64,000 nt of DNA from assembly GCF_030269605.1 (NCBI RefSeq), contig NZ_BSTQ01000017.1, positions 124,001-188,000 on the forward strand. Direction: 5' to 3'. A program made the position numbers and the translations under genes. The DNA comes from Lentzea sp. NBRC 105346. GTDB taxonomy: Bacteria; Actinomycetota; Actinomycetes; Mycobacteriales; Pseudonocardiaceae. Position 1 is the stretch's first letter. Every line of letters starts with the position of its first letter. Below, piece after piece: positions 28,140 to 38,118 of the stretch. The notes beneath the pieces are model-generated. The model was not told the DNA's origin. It did no database searches and worked only from the letters and a program-made list of their open reading frames with translations.

Positions 28140-29602
28140 TGAGCAGCACACCCCGAAACGGCAGGCAGCGGAGCGGGCTTGCCGAAGCCCGGCAGCCCCA
28201 GGGACACACCGGGCGTGCGGGGCTTGATCCCCGCCTCGGACCGGTCACCGGCCAGGGTCCGGCGCCACGACCGGACGGTGCCGTCGGCCACCAGGTAGTG
28301 CGGCGCCGCGTAGGTCACCTCGGTCTCGATCACGTCGCCGGGCCGGATCGCCAGGTCGCCGGGCGCGAAGTGCACGAGCCGCCCGTCGCGGGCACGGCCG
28401 CTCATCCGGTGCGTCTCGGAGTCGCGCTTGCCCTCGCCGGACGCCACGAGCACCTCGACCGTGCGGCCGACCTGTTCGCGGTTCAGCTCGAAGGTGATCT
28501 CGTTCTGCAACGCCACCAGGCGGTCGAACCGCTCCTGCACCACGTGCTTGGGCAGCTGGTCCGGCAGCGAGGCCGCGGGCGTGCCAGGGCGCTTCGAGTA
28601 CTGGAACGTGAAGGCCGACGAGAACCGCGACTGGCGCACCACGTCCAGCGTCGCCTCGAAGTCCGCGTCGGTCTCGCCGGGGAAGCCGACGATGATGTCC
28701 GTCGTGATGGCCGCGTCGGGCATGGCCGAGCGAACGCGAGACAGGATGTCCAGGTACTTCGCCGACCGGTACGACCGCCGCATCTCCTTCAGCAGCCGGT
28801 CCGAACCGGACTGCAGCGGCATATGCAGCGAGTGGCAGACGTTGGGTGTCTCGGCCATCGCGGTGATCACGTCGTCGGTGAAGTCCTTCGGGTGCGGCGA
28901 GGTGAACCGCACGCGCTCCAGGCCCTCGATCGAGCCGCACGACCGCAGCAGCTTGCCGAACGCGTACCGGTCGCCGAACTCGACGCCGTAGGAGTTGACG
29001 TTCTGCCCGAGCAGCGTCACCTCCAGCACGCCCTCGGCGACCAGCGCGGACACCTCGGCGAGGATCTCGCCTGGCCGGCGGTCCTTCTCCTTGCCGCGCA
29101 GCGACGGCACGATGCAGAACGTGCAGGTGTTGTTGCAGCCGACCGAGATGGACACCCAGCCCGAGTAGGCCGAGTCGCGGCGCGCGGGCAGCGTGGACGG
29201 GAACGTCTCCAGCGAGTCGAGGATCTCGACCTGCGCCTCGCGGTTGTGCCGGGCGCGGTCCAGCAGCACCGGCAGCGACCCGATGTTGTGCGTACCGAAC
29301 ACCACGTCCACCCACGGCGCGCGGCGGACGATCTCGCCCTTGTCCTTCTGGGCCAGGCAGCCGCCGACGGCGATCTGCATGTCCGGGTTCGCGGCCTTCA
29401 ACGGCGCCAGGTGACCGAGCGTGCCGTAGAGCTTGTTGTCGGCGTTCTCGCGGACCGCGCAGGTGTTGAACACGACGACGTCCGCCTGCTCGTCACCCGA
29501 AACCGGGGACAAGCCCGCGTCCTCCAGCAGACCGGCGAGGCGCTCGGAGTCGTGCACGTTCATTTGGCAACCGAACGTGCGGATCTGGTAACTGCGGGTC
29601 AC
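28136..29602 (-). CDS. miaB: tRNA-2-methylthio-N6-dimethylallyladenosine synthase MiaB
   Basis: A 488-residue radical SAM methylthiotransferase. The N-terminal domain has three cluster Cys ([26 protein letters not shown]), the radical SAM motif is [11 protein letters not shown], and a C-terminal TRAM domain follows ([17 protein letters not shown]). It adds the methylthio group to i6A37 made by MiaA. GTG 29602 has AAAGG 9 bp upstream; an upstream TTG (29611) sits too close to it. The last 40 residues after TRAM are a non-conserved Pro/Gly-rich tail. Confidence 0.97.
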   Translation of the reverse strand: MTRSYQIRTFGCQMNVHDSERLAGLLEDAGLSPVSGDEQADVVVFNTCAVRENADNKLYGTLGHLAPLKAANPDMQIAVGGCLAQKDKGEIVRRAPWVDVVFGTHNIGSLPVLLDRARHNREAQVEILDSLETFPSTLPARRDSAYSGWVSISVGCNNTCTFCIVPSLRGKEKDRRPGEILAEVSALVAEGVLEVTLLGQNVNSYGVEFGDRYAFGKLLRSCGSIEGLERVRFTSPHPKDFTDDVITAMAETPNVCHSLHMPLQSGSDRLLKEMRRSYRSAKYLDILSRVRSAMPDAAITTDIIVGFPGETDADFEATLDVVRQSRFSSAFTFQYSKRPGTPAASLPDQLPKHVVQERFDRLVALQNEITFELNREQVGRTVEVLVASGEGKRDSETHRMSGRARDGRLVHFAPGDLAIRPGDVIETEVTYAAPHYLVADGTVRSWRRTLAGDRSEAGIKPRTPGVSLGLPGFGKPAPLPAVSGCAAQ

Positions 29603-29658
29603 TGCAACCAACCTTTCGTCGGTGCAAGCGTAGAACGCCCGCGTGCGACGATGCGCGG

Positions 29659-30573
29659 GTGCTTGGACGTGTACATGCCGCGATGACCTTGCTGGCCGTG
29701 GCGGGGACGGTGCTCAGCGGCTGCAGCAGCACGCTGGAGAACGTCAAGCTCACGATGGCCGCGGGCGGGAAGACCGGCGTGTACTACGCACTCGGCAACG
29801 CGCTGGCGGACATCTGGAGCGGACGGCTCGGCATCGCGCGGCCGCAGGTCGTCGCGACCGCGGGCTCGGTCGACAACGTCAAACGCCTGGTCAACGGCCA
29901 GGCCGACGTGGGGTTCTCGCAGGCCGACGCGACGGACATGGTCGGCGCGGCCAAACTGCGGGCGCTCGCGCGGATGCACGACGACTACCTGCAGATCATC
30001 GTCAGGGCGGACGTCCAGGCGAAGACGCTGAGGGAACTCGGCGGGCTGCGCGTCTCCATCGGCGAGCCGAGCTCCGGAGTGGAGCTGATCGCGAACCGCG
30101 TGCTGGAGTCCGTGAAGGTCACGCCGAACATCCTGCACCTCAACCTGGAGGCGTCGGCCAGGGCGATGCAGGAGGGCAGGCTCGACGCGTTCTTCTGGTC
30201 CGGCGGTCTGCCGACGCCGCAGATCTCCATGCTCACCAAGTCGCTGGGCGTGCGCATGCTCGACCTGAGCGCGGATCTCCCCGCGTTGCTGGAGCAGTAC
30301 CCCGTCTACGGGTCGGCGACGCTGCCCGCGTCCACCTACGAGCTCACCGGCGGCCCGGTGACGACCTTGGTGGTGCGCAACTTCCTGCTCGCCACTGAGT
30401 CCATGTCGGACGAGGTGGCCGAGGCGCTGGTGCGCCAGCTCTTCACCGCGCAGCCGGAGCTCGTCCGGGCGAACTCGGCGGCCCGCACGATCGAGCGGCG
30501 CAGCGCCATCGAGACGTCACCGATCCCGCTGCATCCCGGCGCGATGCGCTATTACCGGGACATCAAGGTGTAG
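29659..30573 (+). CDS. TAXI-family TRAP-type substrate-binding lipoprotein
   Basis: A 304-residue protein from GTG 29659. Signal with lipobox TVLSGC (Cys about 22). The body starts [20 protein letters not shown], the hallmark of the TAXI family of TRAP transporter receptors, with [22 protein letters not shown] and [12 protein letters not shown] later on. No TRAP permease is nearby; instead a two-component system is encoded convergently, with an 11-bp overlap to the kinase gene. The receptor may present its ligand to that kinase, or work with a distant permease. Confidence 0.85.
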   Translation: MLGRVHAAMTLLAVAGTVLSGCSSTLENVKLTMAAGGKTGVYYALGNALADIWSGRLGIARPQVVATAGSVDNVKRLVNGQADVGFSQADATDMVGAAKLRALARMHDDYLQIIVRADVQAKTLRELGGLRVSIGEPSSGVELIANRVLESVKVTPNILHLNLEASARAMQEGRLDAFFWSGGLPTPQISMLTKSLGVRMLDLSADLPALLEQYPVYGSATLPASTYELTGGPVTTLVVRNFLLATESMSDEVAEALVRQLFTAQPELVRANSAARTIERRSAIETSPIPLHPGAMRYYRDIKV

Positions 30574-31957
30574 GCGCCGCAGGCAGCTCGACAACGACCC
30601 GCAGGCCGCCCTCGTCCGGCGACTCCAGCCGGACGGCTCCCTCAACCCGTTCCACGACGAGCCGCACGATCGACAGGCCCAGACCCGATCCGGGCACGTT
30701 CTGGTGCGCCGGGCTGCGCCAGAACCGGTCCGTGGCGCGCTCCAGCTCGTCGGGCTGCAAGCCGGGCCCGTGATCGGTCACCGAAAGCCGCACGACGCCG
30801 TCGGTGCGACGCACGTCGACGACGACAAGTGTCCCCTCTTGGGTGAATTTCAGGGCGTTGTCGAGCAACGCGTCGAGCACGGTCTCGACGCCGCGCGGCG
30901 GCGCGAGCGCGGTGCCGCCGGGTTCGCCGTCCAGGACCAGGTGCACCTCCTTGGCCGCGGCCGCGGCCTGCCAGGCGGACAGCCGCTCGGCGACCGACTG
31001 GTCGACGTTCACCGGAACGGGGTCGACCGAGCTGGACTCGGCGCGCGCCATGGCGAGCAGCTCGTCGAGGATCCGGTTCAGCCGGTCGGTCTCCGAAAGC
31101 GCTTCCCGCTGGTGCACCTCGGCCTCGAAGTCGACGTGTCCCTCCAGGTTGGACAGTCGGAGTTTCAACGCCGTCAACGGGTTGCGCAGCTGGTGCGACG
31201 CGTCGGCGACGAACGCCCGTTGCGCGGCCAGCACGTCGCTCACGTTCACCGCCATCTGGTCGAACGAGCGGCTGAGCTGCCGCAGCTCGGGCGGCCCGTG
31301 GTCGGCGTCGACCGGCGGCACGGGCTTGCCCGCGACGACGGCCGCGAGCAGCTTGCCGGTCGCCTCGTCCAGCGCCTGCACCGGCCGCAGCGTCCAGCGC
31401 ACCACCGGCAGCGCGAGCAGCACCGCGAGCGCCAGCACCAGCAGCGACGCGGCGAGCAGCAACGCCCACCAGCCCAGGATCTCCAGGCGCGTCTTGCCGG
31501 TCGGCGAGAACGTCACGACCGCGCCGCGCACCTCGCCGTCCACCAGCACCGGCTCGGCCAGGATCATCTCCGTGGCGCTCCACGGCATGAACAACGGGGG
31601 CGCGGACGGCAGCCGTCCCGCGATCGCCTCCTTCACCCGGTCCTGCACCATGGTCTCGGTGAACGGCAGGCCCGCGCGCGACGTCACGAGTGGACGGTCG
31701 GGCTTGTCGCGCCCGACGAGGGCGACGCCGATGCCGTAGAGCTCGTCGTAGCGTTCCAGCTCCTCGCGCAGCTGCTGCGGTTTGTCGTCGATCAGCGGCC
31801 GCGCGGCCAGTGACGCGAACCGGCTGGTGTCGGTGAGCCGGTCGAGGAACAGCTCCTGCTGCTCCGCGGCCGACACGTTGCGCCCGAGCGGGAGCCCGAG
31901 GCCGACCAGCACCAGCACGATCAGCGCCAGCACGACCCCGAGCAGGCGCGACCTCAT
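30563..31957 (-). CDS. Sensor histidine kinase (OmpR-partner type)
   Basis: A 464-residue kinase. Membrane segments lie at about 5-25 (LLGVVLALIVLVLVGLGLPLG) and 165-190 (WWALLLAASLLVLALAVLLAL), enclosing an extracytoplasmic sensor region of about 140 residues. HAMP-like linker, H-box DASHQLRNPLTALKLRL, N-box LDALLDNALKF and G-boxes DHGPGLQPDE and GSGLGLSIVR follow. ATG 31957 overlaps the response regulator stop by 4 bp. The layout recalls the TctE-type kinases that sense tricarboxylates, which fits the adjacent TAXI receptor gene, but the ligand is unknown. Confidence 0.9.
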   Translation of the reverse strand: MRSRLLGVVLALIVLVLVGLGLPLGRNVSAAEQQELFLDRLTDTSRFASLAARPLIDDKPQQLREELERYDELYGIGVALVGRDKPDRPLVTSRAGLPFTETMVQDRVKEAIAGRLPSAPPLFMPWSATEMILAEPVLVDGEVRGAVVTFSPTGKTRLEILGWWALLLAASLLVLALAVLLALPVVRWTLRPVQALDEATGKLLAAVVAGKPVPPVDADHGPPELRQLSRSFDQMAVNVSDVLAAQRAFVADASHQLRNPLTALKLRLSNLEGHVDFEAEVHQREALSETDRLNRILDELLAMARAESSSVDPVPVNVDQSVAERLSAWQAAAAAKEVHLVLDGEPGGTALAPPRGVETVLDALLDNALKFTQEGTLVVVDVRRTDGVVRLSVTDHGPGLQPDELERATDRFWRSPAHQNVPGSGLGLSIVRLVVERVEGAVRLESPDEGGLRVVVELPAAPTP

Positions 31958-32631
31958 TGGTTCTGGCCCAGGCGGTACCCGACCCCGCGCACGGTTTCGA
32001 GCAACGCCGGGCGGCCGAGCTTCGTGCGCAGCGTGGCGACGTGGACGTCGAGCGTCCGGTTGGCGCCGGACCACGTGCGGCCCCACACCTCGGCCAGGAT
32101 GCGCTCACGCGTGCACACCGCGCCGCCCGCGGCCATGACCAGGGCGAGCACCTGGAACTCCTTGCGCGACAGCGACACGGCCTCACCCGCGACGGTGACC
32201 TCGTGCCGGCCGAGGTCGACCCGCACGTCACCGGTCTGGAAGACCTCGGTGCTCGACGCGCCGACCCCCACCGGGTCGGAGCCGCGCCGCCGCCGCACGG
32301 CGTGCACGCGCGCCACGAGCTCGCCGACGTCGTACGGCTTCACCAGATAGTCGTCCGCGCCGGCGTGCAGCCCGAGGATCCGGTCGTCTATTTCTCCGCG
32401 AGCTGAGACGACGATTATGGCCACATCGCTGGCCGCACGGATCGCGCGACACAGCGTGACGCCATCGATGTCAGGCAGGCCCAGATCCAGCAGGACGACG
32501 TCGATCCCGTTGAGCCGGTCGAGGGTGCCTCTGCCGGTGGCCTGCCGGTCGACGCTGAAACCCCGCCTGGTCAGGGCGGGAAGCAACGCTTCCGCTACCC
32601 GATCGTCATCCTCGACGAGCAGCACGCGCAC
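31954..32631 (-). CDS. OmpR-family response regulator
   Basis: A 225-residue regulator. The receiver (1-115) shows acidic pocket VEDDDR, phospho-acceptor Asp in [13 protein letters not shown] (about 51), Ser in VVSARG and Lys in YLVKPYD. The C-terminal winged helix (about 130-225) has [17 protein letters not shown] and [15 protein letters not shown]. It is the upstream gene of the pair with the histidine kinase. Confidence 0.93.
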   Translation of the reverse strand: MRVLLVEDDDRVAEALLPALTRRGFSVDRQATGRGTLDRLNGIDVVLLDLGLPDIDGVTLCRAIRAASDVAIIVVSARGEIDDRILGLHAGADDYLVKPYDVGELVARVHAVRRRRGSDPVGVGASSTEVFQTGDVRVDLGRHEVTVAGEAVSLSRKEFQVLALVMAAGGAVCTRERILAEVWGRTWSGANRTLDVHVATLRTKLGRPALLETVRGVGYRLGQNQ

Positions 32632-32768
32632 TTTTCGGACCTCCCGGGCAACCGACGTCAGCCTGTGACAGAGTTGAGACCCTAAGTCTTGCTCAATGTC
32701 CTGGACTGGTGTGGTGGCACAACTCTAGGTTTCCGCCAGCGCCGACGACCCCCAATATGGAGGACTGG

Positions 32769-33521
32769 ATGACTGCCGCCTCTACCCCGCCGATGATTCG
32801 CATGGCGGGTGTGGACAAGTTCTTCGGCCCCCTGCACGTGCTCAAGGACGTGCAGCTGGAAGTGCCGAAGGGGCAGGTCGTGGTCGTGCTGGGGCCGTCG
32901 GGTTCCGGCAAGTCGACCCTGTGCCGGACCATCAACCGGCTCGAACCGATCGATTCAGGAACCATCGAGGTCGATGGTCAGCCGCTGCCGGCCGAAGGAA
33001 AGGAACTGGCCCGGCTCCGCGCGGATGTCGGCATGGTGTTCCAGTCCTTCAACCTGTTCGCACACAAAACCATCGTCGAAAACGTGATGCTGGCGCCCGT
33101 CAAGGTGCGCAAGACCGCGGCCGCCGAGGCCCGCAAGACCGCGATGGAGCTGCTCGAACGAGTCGGCATCGCCAACCAGGCGGAGAAGTTCCCCGCCCAG
33201 CTCTCGGGTGGCCAGCAGCAGCGAGCCGCGATCGCCCGCGCGCTCGCGATGCGCCCGAAGGTGATGCTGTTCGACGAGCCGACCTCCGCGCTGGACCCCG
33301 AAATGGTCCAGGAGGTGCTGGACGTGATGACGACCCTCGCCAAGGAGGGCATGACCATGCTGGTCGTGACCCACGAGATGGGGTTCGCACGCAAGGCCGC
33401 GAACCGGGTCATCTTCATGTCCGACGGCGAGATTGTCGAGGATTCGACCCCGGAAGAGTTCTTCTCGGCGCCGAAGTCCAACCGCGCGAAGGACTTCCTT
33501 GGCAAGATCCTGACGCACTGA
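32769..33521 (+). CDS. gluA: Amino-acid ABC transporter ATP-binding protein (GluA type)
   Basis: A 250-residue ABC ATPase: Walker [11 protein letters not shown]-loop FQSFNLF, signature LSGGQQQR, Walker B VMLFDEP, H-loop VTHEMGF. It is of the polar amino-acid class (HisP/GlnQ/GluA). ATG 32769 has GGAGG upstream; an earlier in-frame ATG (32757) is part of that ribosome binding site. First gene of a four-gene unit that in Corynebacterium and Streptomyces imports glutamate and lies near recA/miaB. Substrate inferred. Confidence 0.92.
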   Translation: MTAASTPPMIRMAGVDKFFGPLHVLKDVQLEVPKGQVVVVLGPSGSGKSTLCRTINRLEPIDSGTIEVDGQPLPAEGKELARLRADVGMVFQSFNLFAHKTIVENVMLAPVKVRKTAAAEARKTAMELLERVGIANQAEKFPAQLSGGQQQRAAIARALAMRPKVMLFDEPTSALDPEMVQEVLDVMTTLAKEGMTMLVVTHEMGFARKAANRVIFMSDGEIVEDSTPEEFFSAPKSNRAKDFLGKILTH

Positions 33522-33558
33522 AGTCCGCTAGCTGAACTGACAAGGCAGGAGAAGGACG

Positions 33559-34449
33559 ATGAGGGTTCGCACCCTTGCGGCGTTGCTGCTGGCAGGTGGT
33601 CTCGCCCTGACCGCGTGCGGCAAGGAGGGCACCCCCGGCGACACGGGTGGCTCGACCGGTCTGTTCACGGTCGAGAAGGACGTCAAGGTCGAGGGTTCCC
33701 CGACGTTCGACAAGGTCAAGGCGCGGGGCAACCTCATCATCGGCGTCAAGGAAGACCAGCCGGGCCTGGGCTACAAGGACCCGACGACCAACAAGTACAG
33801 CGGTTTCGACATCGAGATCGCCAAGCTGATGGCCGCCAAGCTGGGCTTCGCCGAGGACAAGATCCAGTTCAAGACGATCCAGTCCGCCGCGCGCGAGCAG
33901 GCGATCATCAACGGTGACATCGACTACTACGTCGGCACCTACACGATCAACGCCGGTCGCAAGGAGAAGGTCGGCTTCGCCGGCCCGTACTTCCAGGCCG
34001 GTCAGGACCTGCTGGTGAAGAAGGACAACTCCGACATCACCGGTCCGGACACCCTGAAGGGCAAGAAGGTGTGCTCCGCGACCGGCTCGACGCCGGTGAA
34101 GAACCTCAAGGAGAAGGGCCTCGTCGAGCCGGAGAACATCGTCGAGTTCCAGTCCTACTCGCAGTGCGTCCAGAAGCTCCTCGACGGTGAGGTCGTCGCG
34201 GTCAGCACCGACGACGCGATCCTCAAGGGCTACGCCTCGCAGGAGCCCGAGAAGCTGAAGGTCGTCGGCAAGACGTTCTCGAACGAGCCGTACGGCATCG
34301 GTGTCGCGAAGGACGACAAGGCGCTGCGCACCAAGTTCAACGACGTGCTGCAGGCCGCCTTCGACGACGGCACCTGGCAGAAGATCTACGACGCCACGCT
34401 CGGCAAGTCCGGTGCGAAGGCGCAGCACCCGGCTGTTGACCGGTACTGA
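33559..34449 (+). CDS. gluB: Glutamate/glutamine-type ABC substrate-binding lipoprotein (GluB type)
   Basis: A 296-residue lipoprotein with lipobox LALTAC (Cys 20). The mature protein has the SBP_bac_3 pattern: GNLIIGVKEDQPGLGYKDP, FDIEIAKLMAAKLGF, REQAIINGDIDYYVGTYTI and FAGPYFQAGQDLLVKK. It captures the amino acid outside the membrane for the GluCD permease. AGGAGAAGGACG precedes the ATG. A stem-loop follows, before gluC. Confidence 0.92.
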   Translation: MRVRTLAALLLAGGLALTACGKEGTPGDTGGSTGLFTVEKDVKVEGSPTFDKVKARGNLIIGVKEDQPGLGYKDPTTNKYSGFDIEIAKLMAAKLGFAEDKIQFKTIQSAAREQAIINGDIDYYVGTYTINAGRKEKVGFAGPYFQAGQDLLVKKDNSDITGPDTLKGKKVCSATGSTPVKNLKEKGLVEPENIVEFQSYSQCVQKLLDGEVVAVSTDDAILKGYASQEPEKLKVVGKTFSNEPYGIGVAKDDKALRTKFNDVLQAAFDDGTWQKIYDATLGKSGAKAQHPAVDRY

Positions 34450-34458
34450 TCGCTGTTC

Positions 34459-34494
34459 GCGGCCGGTGGACTCGCACGCGGGTTCACCGGCCGC
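34459..34494 (+). terminator. Intercistronic stem-loop between gluB and gluC
   Basis: GCGGCCGGTG pairs perfectly with CACCGGCCGC around a 16-nt loop, then CCCCGTTTCC. Probably an attenuator or RNA-stabilising element giving more binding protein than permease. Confidence 0.55.
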
Positions 34495-34521
34495 CCCGTT
34501 TCCCGGACGGCAAGGAACCCC

Positions 34522-35169
34522 ATGAGCGTTCTCACCAACAACCTGGACCTGTTCCTCAGCGGGTTCGGCACCACGTTGCGGCTCTTCCTCATCTCCGGCG
34601 TCCTGTCGCTCGTGCTGGGCACGATCCTGGCGATGCTGCGGGTCAGCCCGGTGCCGGTGTTCCGCGCGGTGGGCACGACGTACGTGACCGTGGTCCGCAA
34701 CACGCCGCTGACCCTGGTGTTCGTGTTCTTCGTCTTCGCGTACCCGTACCTGGAGATCATCAAGTTCGACTTCTTCACCAGTGCGGTCGTCGCGCTGACG
34801 CTGTACACGTCGGCGTTCATCTGCGAGGTCGTGCGCTCCGGCATCAACACCGTGCCGATCGGTCAGGCCGAGGCGTCCCGCGCGCTGGGCCTCACGTTCG
34901 GCCAGATGCTCAGCAACATCGTGCTGCCACAGGCGATGCGCTCGGTGGTGCCGCCCATGGTGAGCACGCTGATCGCGTTGCTGAAGAACACCACCGTCGC
35001 CGCGGGTTTCTCCGTCGCCGAGGCGGGCCGCATCCGCGACGCGTTGTCCGAGCAGGGTGAGAACGTCCTGGTGGGACTGCTCTGGGTGGCGGCCGGCTTC
35101 ATCATCCTGGTCATGCCGCTGACGTTGCTGCAGCGGATTCTCGAGAAGCGTTGGAGCGTGGCGCGATGA
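34522..35169 (+). CDS. gluC: Amino-acid ABC transporter permease (GluC type)
   Basis: A 215-residue permease with about five membrane segments; it starts MSVLTNNLDLFLSGFGTTLRL, the HisM/GlnP-class N-terminus. The EAA loop, which contacts the ATPase, is GQAEASRALGLTFGQMLSNIVLPQ. The stop overlaps the gluD start (ATGA). Confidence 0.92.
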   Translation: MSVLTNNLDLFLSGFGTTLRLFLISGVLSLVLGTILAMLRVSPVPVFRAVGTTYVTVVRNTPLTLVFVFFVFAYPYLEIIKFDFFTSAVVALTLYTSAFICEVVRSGINTVPIGQAEASRALGLTFGQMLSNIVLPQAMRSVVPPMVSTLIALLKNTTVAAGFSVAEAGRIRDALSEQGENVLVGLLWVAAGFIILVMPLTLLQRILEKRWSVAR

Positions 35170-36062
35170 GCTCCGTCCTGTTCGACATCCCGGGCCCCCG
35201 CGCCCGGATGCGCTACCGCACGCTGGCCATCGTCGGCGCCCTGGCGATCGCGGCGCTCGTCGGGTACGTGGTCTACCGCTTCGCGGACACGGGCCAGTTC
35301 ACGGCCCGCAAGTGGGAGTTCATCCAGTACGAGCAGATCCAGATCGGACTGGTCACGGCGCTCGGCCGGACGTTGAGCGCGTTCGGCCTCGGCGCCGTGC
35401 TCGCCATGATCTTCGGTGCGATCTTCGCGGCGGCCCGCCTGTCCGACCACGCGTGGATCCGCACGCCCGCGGCGGTGATCGTCGAGGGCTTCCGCGCGAT
35501 CCCGCTCGTGATCATGATGTTCTTCTTCTACTACGGCCTGCCTTCGGCCGGCATCAAGATGAGCGCGTTCACGGCCGTCGTGCTGGGCCTGACCCTCTAC
35601 AACGGATCAGTGCTCGCCGAGGTCTTCCGTGCGGGCATCAACTCGTTGCCGCGCGGGCAGAGCGAGGCCGCGTACGCGCTGGGCATGCGCAAGACCCAGG
35701 TGATGGTGCTGGTCCTGCTGCCGCAGGCGTTGCGGGCGATGCTGCCGACCATCGTCAGCCAGCTCGTGGTCTTGTTGAAGGACACCGCGCTCGGCTTCCT
35801 CATCACCTACGAGGAGCTGCTCAACTGGGGCCGCCAGCTCGGTTCCCAGCTGCAGTTCGGGCGGCCGTACGTGCCGACGATGCTGACCGTCGCGGCGATC
35901 TACATCGGTATGTGCCTGCTGTTGACGTGGTTCGCGAACTACCTGGAGAAGCGCAACCGCCGCAACAAGAAGGTCATCAAGCTCGACAACAACAAGGCCG
36001 AGGGAATAGTCCTCGGTGAGTCCATGGGCGCCGGTGTGCCTCCTGGGGCCGGTACTCTCTGA
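35166..36062 (+). CDS. gluD: Amino-acid ABC transporter permease (GluD type)
   Basis: A 298-residue permease. It has an extra N-terminal cytoplasmic stretch and membrane segment (LAIVGALAIAALVGYVVYRF) before the standard five, and an EAA loop QSEAAYALGMRKTQVMVLVLLPQ. The hydrophilic C-terminal tail after the last segment (KRNRRNKKVIKLDN onward) is about 45 residues. It completes the GluABCD importer. Confidence 0.92.
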   Translation: MSSVLFDIPGPRARMRYRTLAIVGALAIAALVGYVVYRFADTGQFTARKWEFIQYEQIQIGLVTALGRTLSAFGLGAVLAMIFGAIFAAARLSDHAWIRTPAAVIVEGFRAIPLVIMMFFFYYGLPSAGIKMSAFTAVVLGLTLYNGSVLAEVFRAGINSLPRGQSEAAYALGMRKTQVMVLVLLPQALRAMLPTIVSQLVVLLKDTALGFLITYEELLNWGRQLGSQLQFGRPYVPTMLTVAAIYIGMCLLLTWFANYLEKRNRRNKKVIKLDNNKAEGIVLGESMGAGVPPGAGTL

Positions 36063-36070
36063 CCGGTGTG

Positions 36071-36099
36071 AAAGGGGCGGCCGAGTGGCCGCCCCTTTT
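36071..36099 (+). terminator. Rho-independent terminator of gluABCD
   Basis: AAAGGGGCGGCC, GAGT loop, GGCCGCCCCTTT followed by TC; 8 bp after the gluD stop, and it also faces the convergent S15 peptidase gene. Confidence 0.88.
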
Positions 36100-36104
36100 C
36101 ATAT

Positions 36105-37664
36105 CTAGCGCACCGGCAGCCCCAGCGTGCCGCCGTTGACGGTCACGGGAATCGGCACCACGTTGCCCGCGTAGGCCGCATCACTCGCCGCCACCACGAC
36201 CCGGATGCTGTGCCCCGCCTGCCACTTCTTCACGACGCCGGGCAGCTCGACGTGCACCGGCTTGGCCGGATCCACCCGAGCCGGCGAGATCAGCCGATGC
36301 TGCAACGTGACCGTGCCGTCCGGCGCGACGTCGTAGAGCTTCGCGAACAACACGACCTCGGCCGCCGGCGCGGCGAGGTTCAGGTCGAGCGCCGGCATGC
36401 CGACCGTGACGAGGTCCTGCGTGACCGGGACCGTCCACTGTGCGAACGTGCCGGGCCCGTCGATCAACGGCGACAGCTGGTCCGGAATGGACGACTGGAG
36501 GGCCGAGGTCTCCGAGTAGCTCGTCGGCACCGGCGCGTTCGTGTACGTCTGGGCGCCGGTCAGCGGGAACTGCCGCGTGGTGCCGACCGGGTAGGTGCCC
36601 GAGTCGTACGTCCCGGACCAGTCCTGGAAGTACGCGAAGTCCGGCCCCGTGTTCACGGACGCCTTCTTGAGGTACCGGTCGAACCACGCGAAGTACCGGC
36701 CCTCGAGGTAGGCCTCCTCGCCGGGCGCGGGCGCGCTGTCGCTGTGGCCCCACTTCTGCCAGATCATCTTGACCGTCGTGCCCTGCTGCTTGAGCCCGCG
36801 GTACGTGGCCGCGGCCTCCTGCAGGTTGAACAGCGTGTCGGCCTGGCCCTGCATCAGCAGCGTGGGGGCCTTGACCTTCGACATGTAGCTCGCGACCGAC
36901 GCGTGCCGGGCGAACGCCGTGGTCTCGGGCGACGGGTAGCCCTGCAGGAGCAGCTGCGCCATGGCCGCGCACGCCTGGTCGGTGAAGTTGGGGCACCCGA
37001 CGTTGCGCGCGGGGTCGATCGTGGCGCCGGTGAGGCCGTCGAGGATGCCCTCGCCGAAGAACAGGCCGGACCAGTGTCGCTTGTGGACGCCGGGGCCGCT
37101 GCCACCGTTGTTCGGCGCCAGCGAGTACGACAGGTCGTTCCAGGTGATCACCGGGACGAGCGCGTCCACGCGTGGGTCGATGCTCGCCACCGCGAACTGG
37201 ATCTGCCCGCCGTACGACCCGCCGATCATGCCGACCCTGGGGTCGGTGCCGTCCTTCTTGACGAAGCCGATCTTCGTTCCGTCCTTCGCGGCCTTGGTGC
37301 CCGCGAGGAAGTCGACGAGCTGCTTGCCCGCCTTGCCGTCCCAGTCGGGGTCGTCGAGCGTGATCTTGCAGCCGCTGCCGCCGAACCCGAGTCCGGAGTA
37401 GCTGAGCACCGCGTACCCGCGGTTCACGAGTTTGGCCGCGATCGCGGCCTGGTCGTCCTTCGACCCGCCGAACCCGTTGGTGGTGAGCACCGCGGGCACC
37501 TGGGCGGTCGTGGCCGGCCGGTACAGGTCGGCGACGACGTCGCAGTGCGTGTCGTCGTTGGGCCCCACGACCACGTCGAAATGCAACGTCGTCTTGGACC
37601 CCGTGTCGGCGTTCGCCGCTGTCGCGCCCCCGAGCACCAACAGAACAGCCAGCAACCAGCGCAC
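36105..37664 (-). CDS. Secreted S15 (X-Pro dipeptidyl-peptidase / CocE) family hydrolase
   Basis: A 519-residue protein with a signal peptide (WLLAVLLVLGGATAANA, cleavage about 19). The alpha/beta-hydrolase core has the nucleophile elbow GMIGGSYGGQ (Ser about 150) and His in WQKWGHSDSAP. A C-terminal jelly-roll domain follows (MPALDLNLAAPAAEVVLFAKLYDV). Members release X-Pro dipeptides or cleave esters outside the cell. GTG 37664 was chosen because GGGAGG lies 7 bp upstream and gives a proper signal peptide. Confidence 0.88.
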   Translation of the reverse strand: MRWLLAVLLVLGGATAANADTGSKTTLHFDVVVGPNDDTHCDVVADLYRPATTAQVPAVLTTNGFGGSKDDQAAIAAKLVNRGYAVLSYSGLGFGGSGCKITLDDPDWDGKAGKQLVDFLAGTKAAKDGTKIGFVKKDGTDPRVGMIGGSYGGQIQFAVASIDPRVDALVPVITWNDLSYSLAPNNGGSGPGVHKRHWSGLFFGEGILDGLTGATIDPARNVGCPNFTDQACAAMAQLLLQGYPSPETTAFARHASVASYMSKVKAPTLLMQGQADTLFNLQEAAATYRGLKQQGTTVKMIWQKWGHSDSAPAPGEEAYLEGRYFAWFDRYLKKASVNTGPDFAYFQDWSGTYDSGTYPVGTTRQFPLTGAQTYTNAPVPTSYSETSALQSSIPDQLSPLIDGPGTFAQWTVPVTQDLVTVGMPALDLNLAAPAAEVVLFAKLYDVAPDGTVTLQHRLISPARVDPAKPVHVELPGVVKKWQAGHSIRVVVAASDAAYAGNVVPIPVTVNGGTLGLPVR

Positions 37665-37737
37665 TTCGCCTCCCGAAGCGGGGCCGCTCACCACTGAACG
37701 ACCTCCGCCCGGTCCAACGATCACTCACCCATCCGGG

Positions 37738-37794
37738 TTACGACCACGTCGCGCCGTCGACGCCGCCCGAGCCTTCACCATCGGTACCGCGCAT
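37738..37794 (-). CDS. Tiny gene encoding an 18-residue peptide (peptide A)
   Basis: ATG 37794 gives MRGTDGEGSGGVDGATWS, then TAA. The ribosome binding site GGGGGAGGTGA is very strong, 8 bp from the ATG, and overlaps the stop codon of the preceding 92-residue protein gene, so translation is probably coupled. A near-identical peptide of the same length is encoded at 39792-39848. Between the two, six of eleven differing codons change only the third base, which supports protein-level selection. No signal peptide or known family; Gly/Asp-rich. Possibly a signalling peptide, a modified-peptide precursor or a leader peptide. Confidence 0.6.
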   Translation of the reverse strand: MRGTDGEGSGGVDGATWS

Positions 37795-37799
37795 GTGGT

Positions 37800-38078
37800 T
37801 CACCTCCCCCAGATATCGAGCCCGGACCAGCCCAGGACGGTGCTGACGACCTCCGGCGTGGTGCCCTCGGTCTGCCGCGTCATGCCGCGGTGCACCAGGC
37901 GCACCGCCTCACACTGGTCGGTGCCGTATACCCGGATCAGGTCCGCGGCATTCCCCCGATGACGCACGTAGATCAGCGACTCCGGGTCGTCCGGGTCGCC
38001 TTGTACGAACAACCTGAAGCCGGCCGCCACCAGACTCAGCACCGCCGCCGTCTCCACGGGGAAATCACCAGAACTCAC
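37800..38078 (-). CDS. Small cytoplasmic protein of the XRE cassette, unknown
   Basis: A 92-residue protein from GTG 38078; it contains FRLFVQGDPDDPESLIYVRHRG, DLIRVYGTDQCEAVRLVHRG and ends SGLDIWGR. The regular strand-like spacing suggests a small beta-rich fold. I do not recognise a family. It follows the XRE regulator by 40 bp, and its stop codon lies within the ribosome binding site of peptide A. The start is uncertain because no ribosome binding site is visible. Confidence 0.6.
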   Translation of the reverse strand: MSSGDFPVETAAVLSLVAAGFRLFVQGDPDDPESLIYVRHRGNAADLIRVYGTDQCEAVRLVHRGMTRQTEGTTPEVVSTVLGWSGLDIWGR

Positions 38079-38118
38079 AGAAATGACGCTAAGGCTTTGG
38101 TCGCTCCGATCGCGACTT

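Noticed and set aside
37730-37830. Plus-strand reading of the twin-peptide regions, with a shared PPEPSPSVPR stretch
   Set aside because: The plus-strand reading shows no ribosome binding site in front, stays open without a common stop, and the codon differences fit the minus-strand frame better, where both copies have strong ribosome binding sites and equal length.
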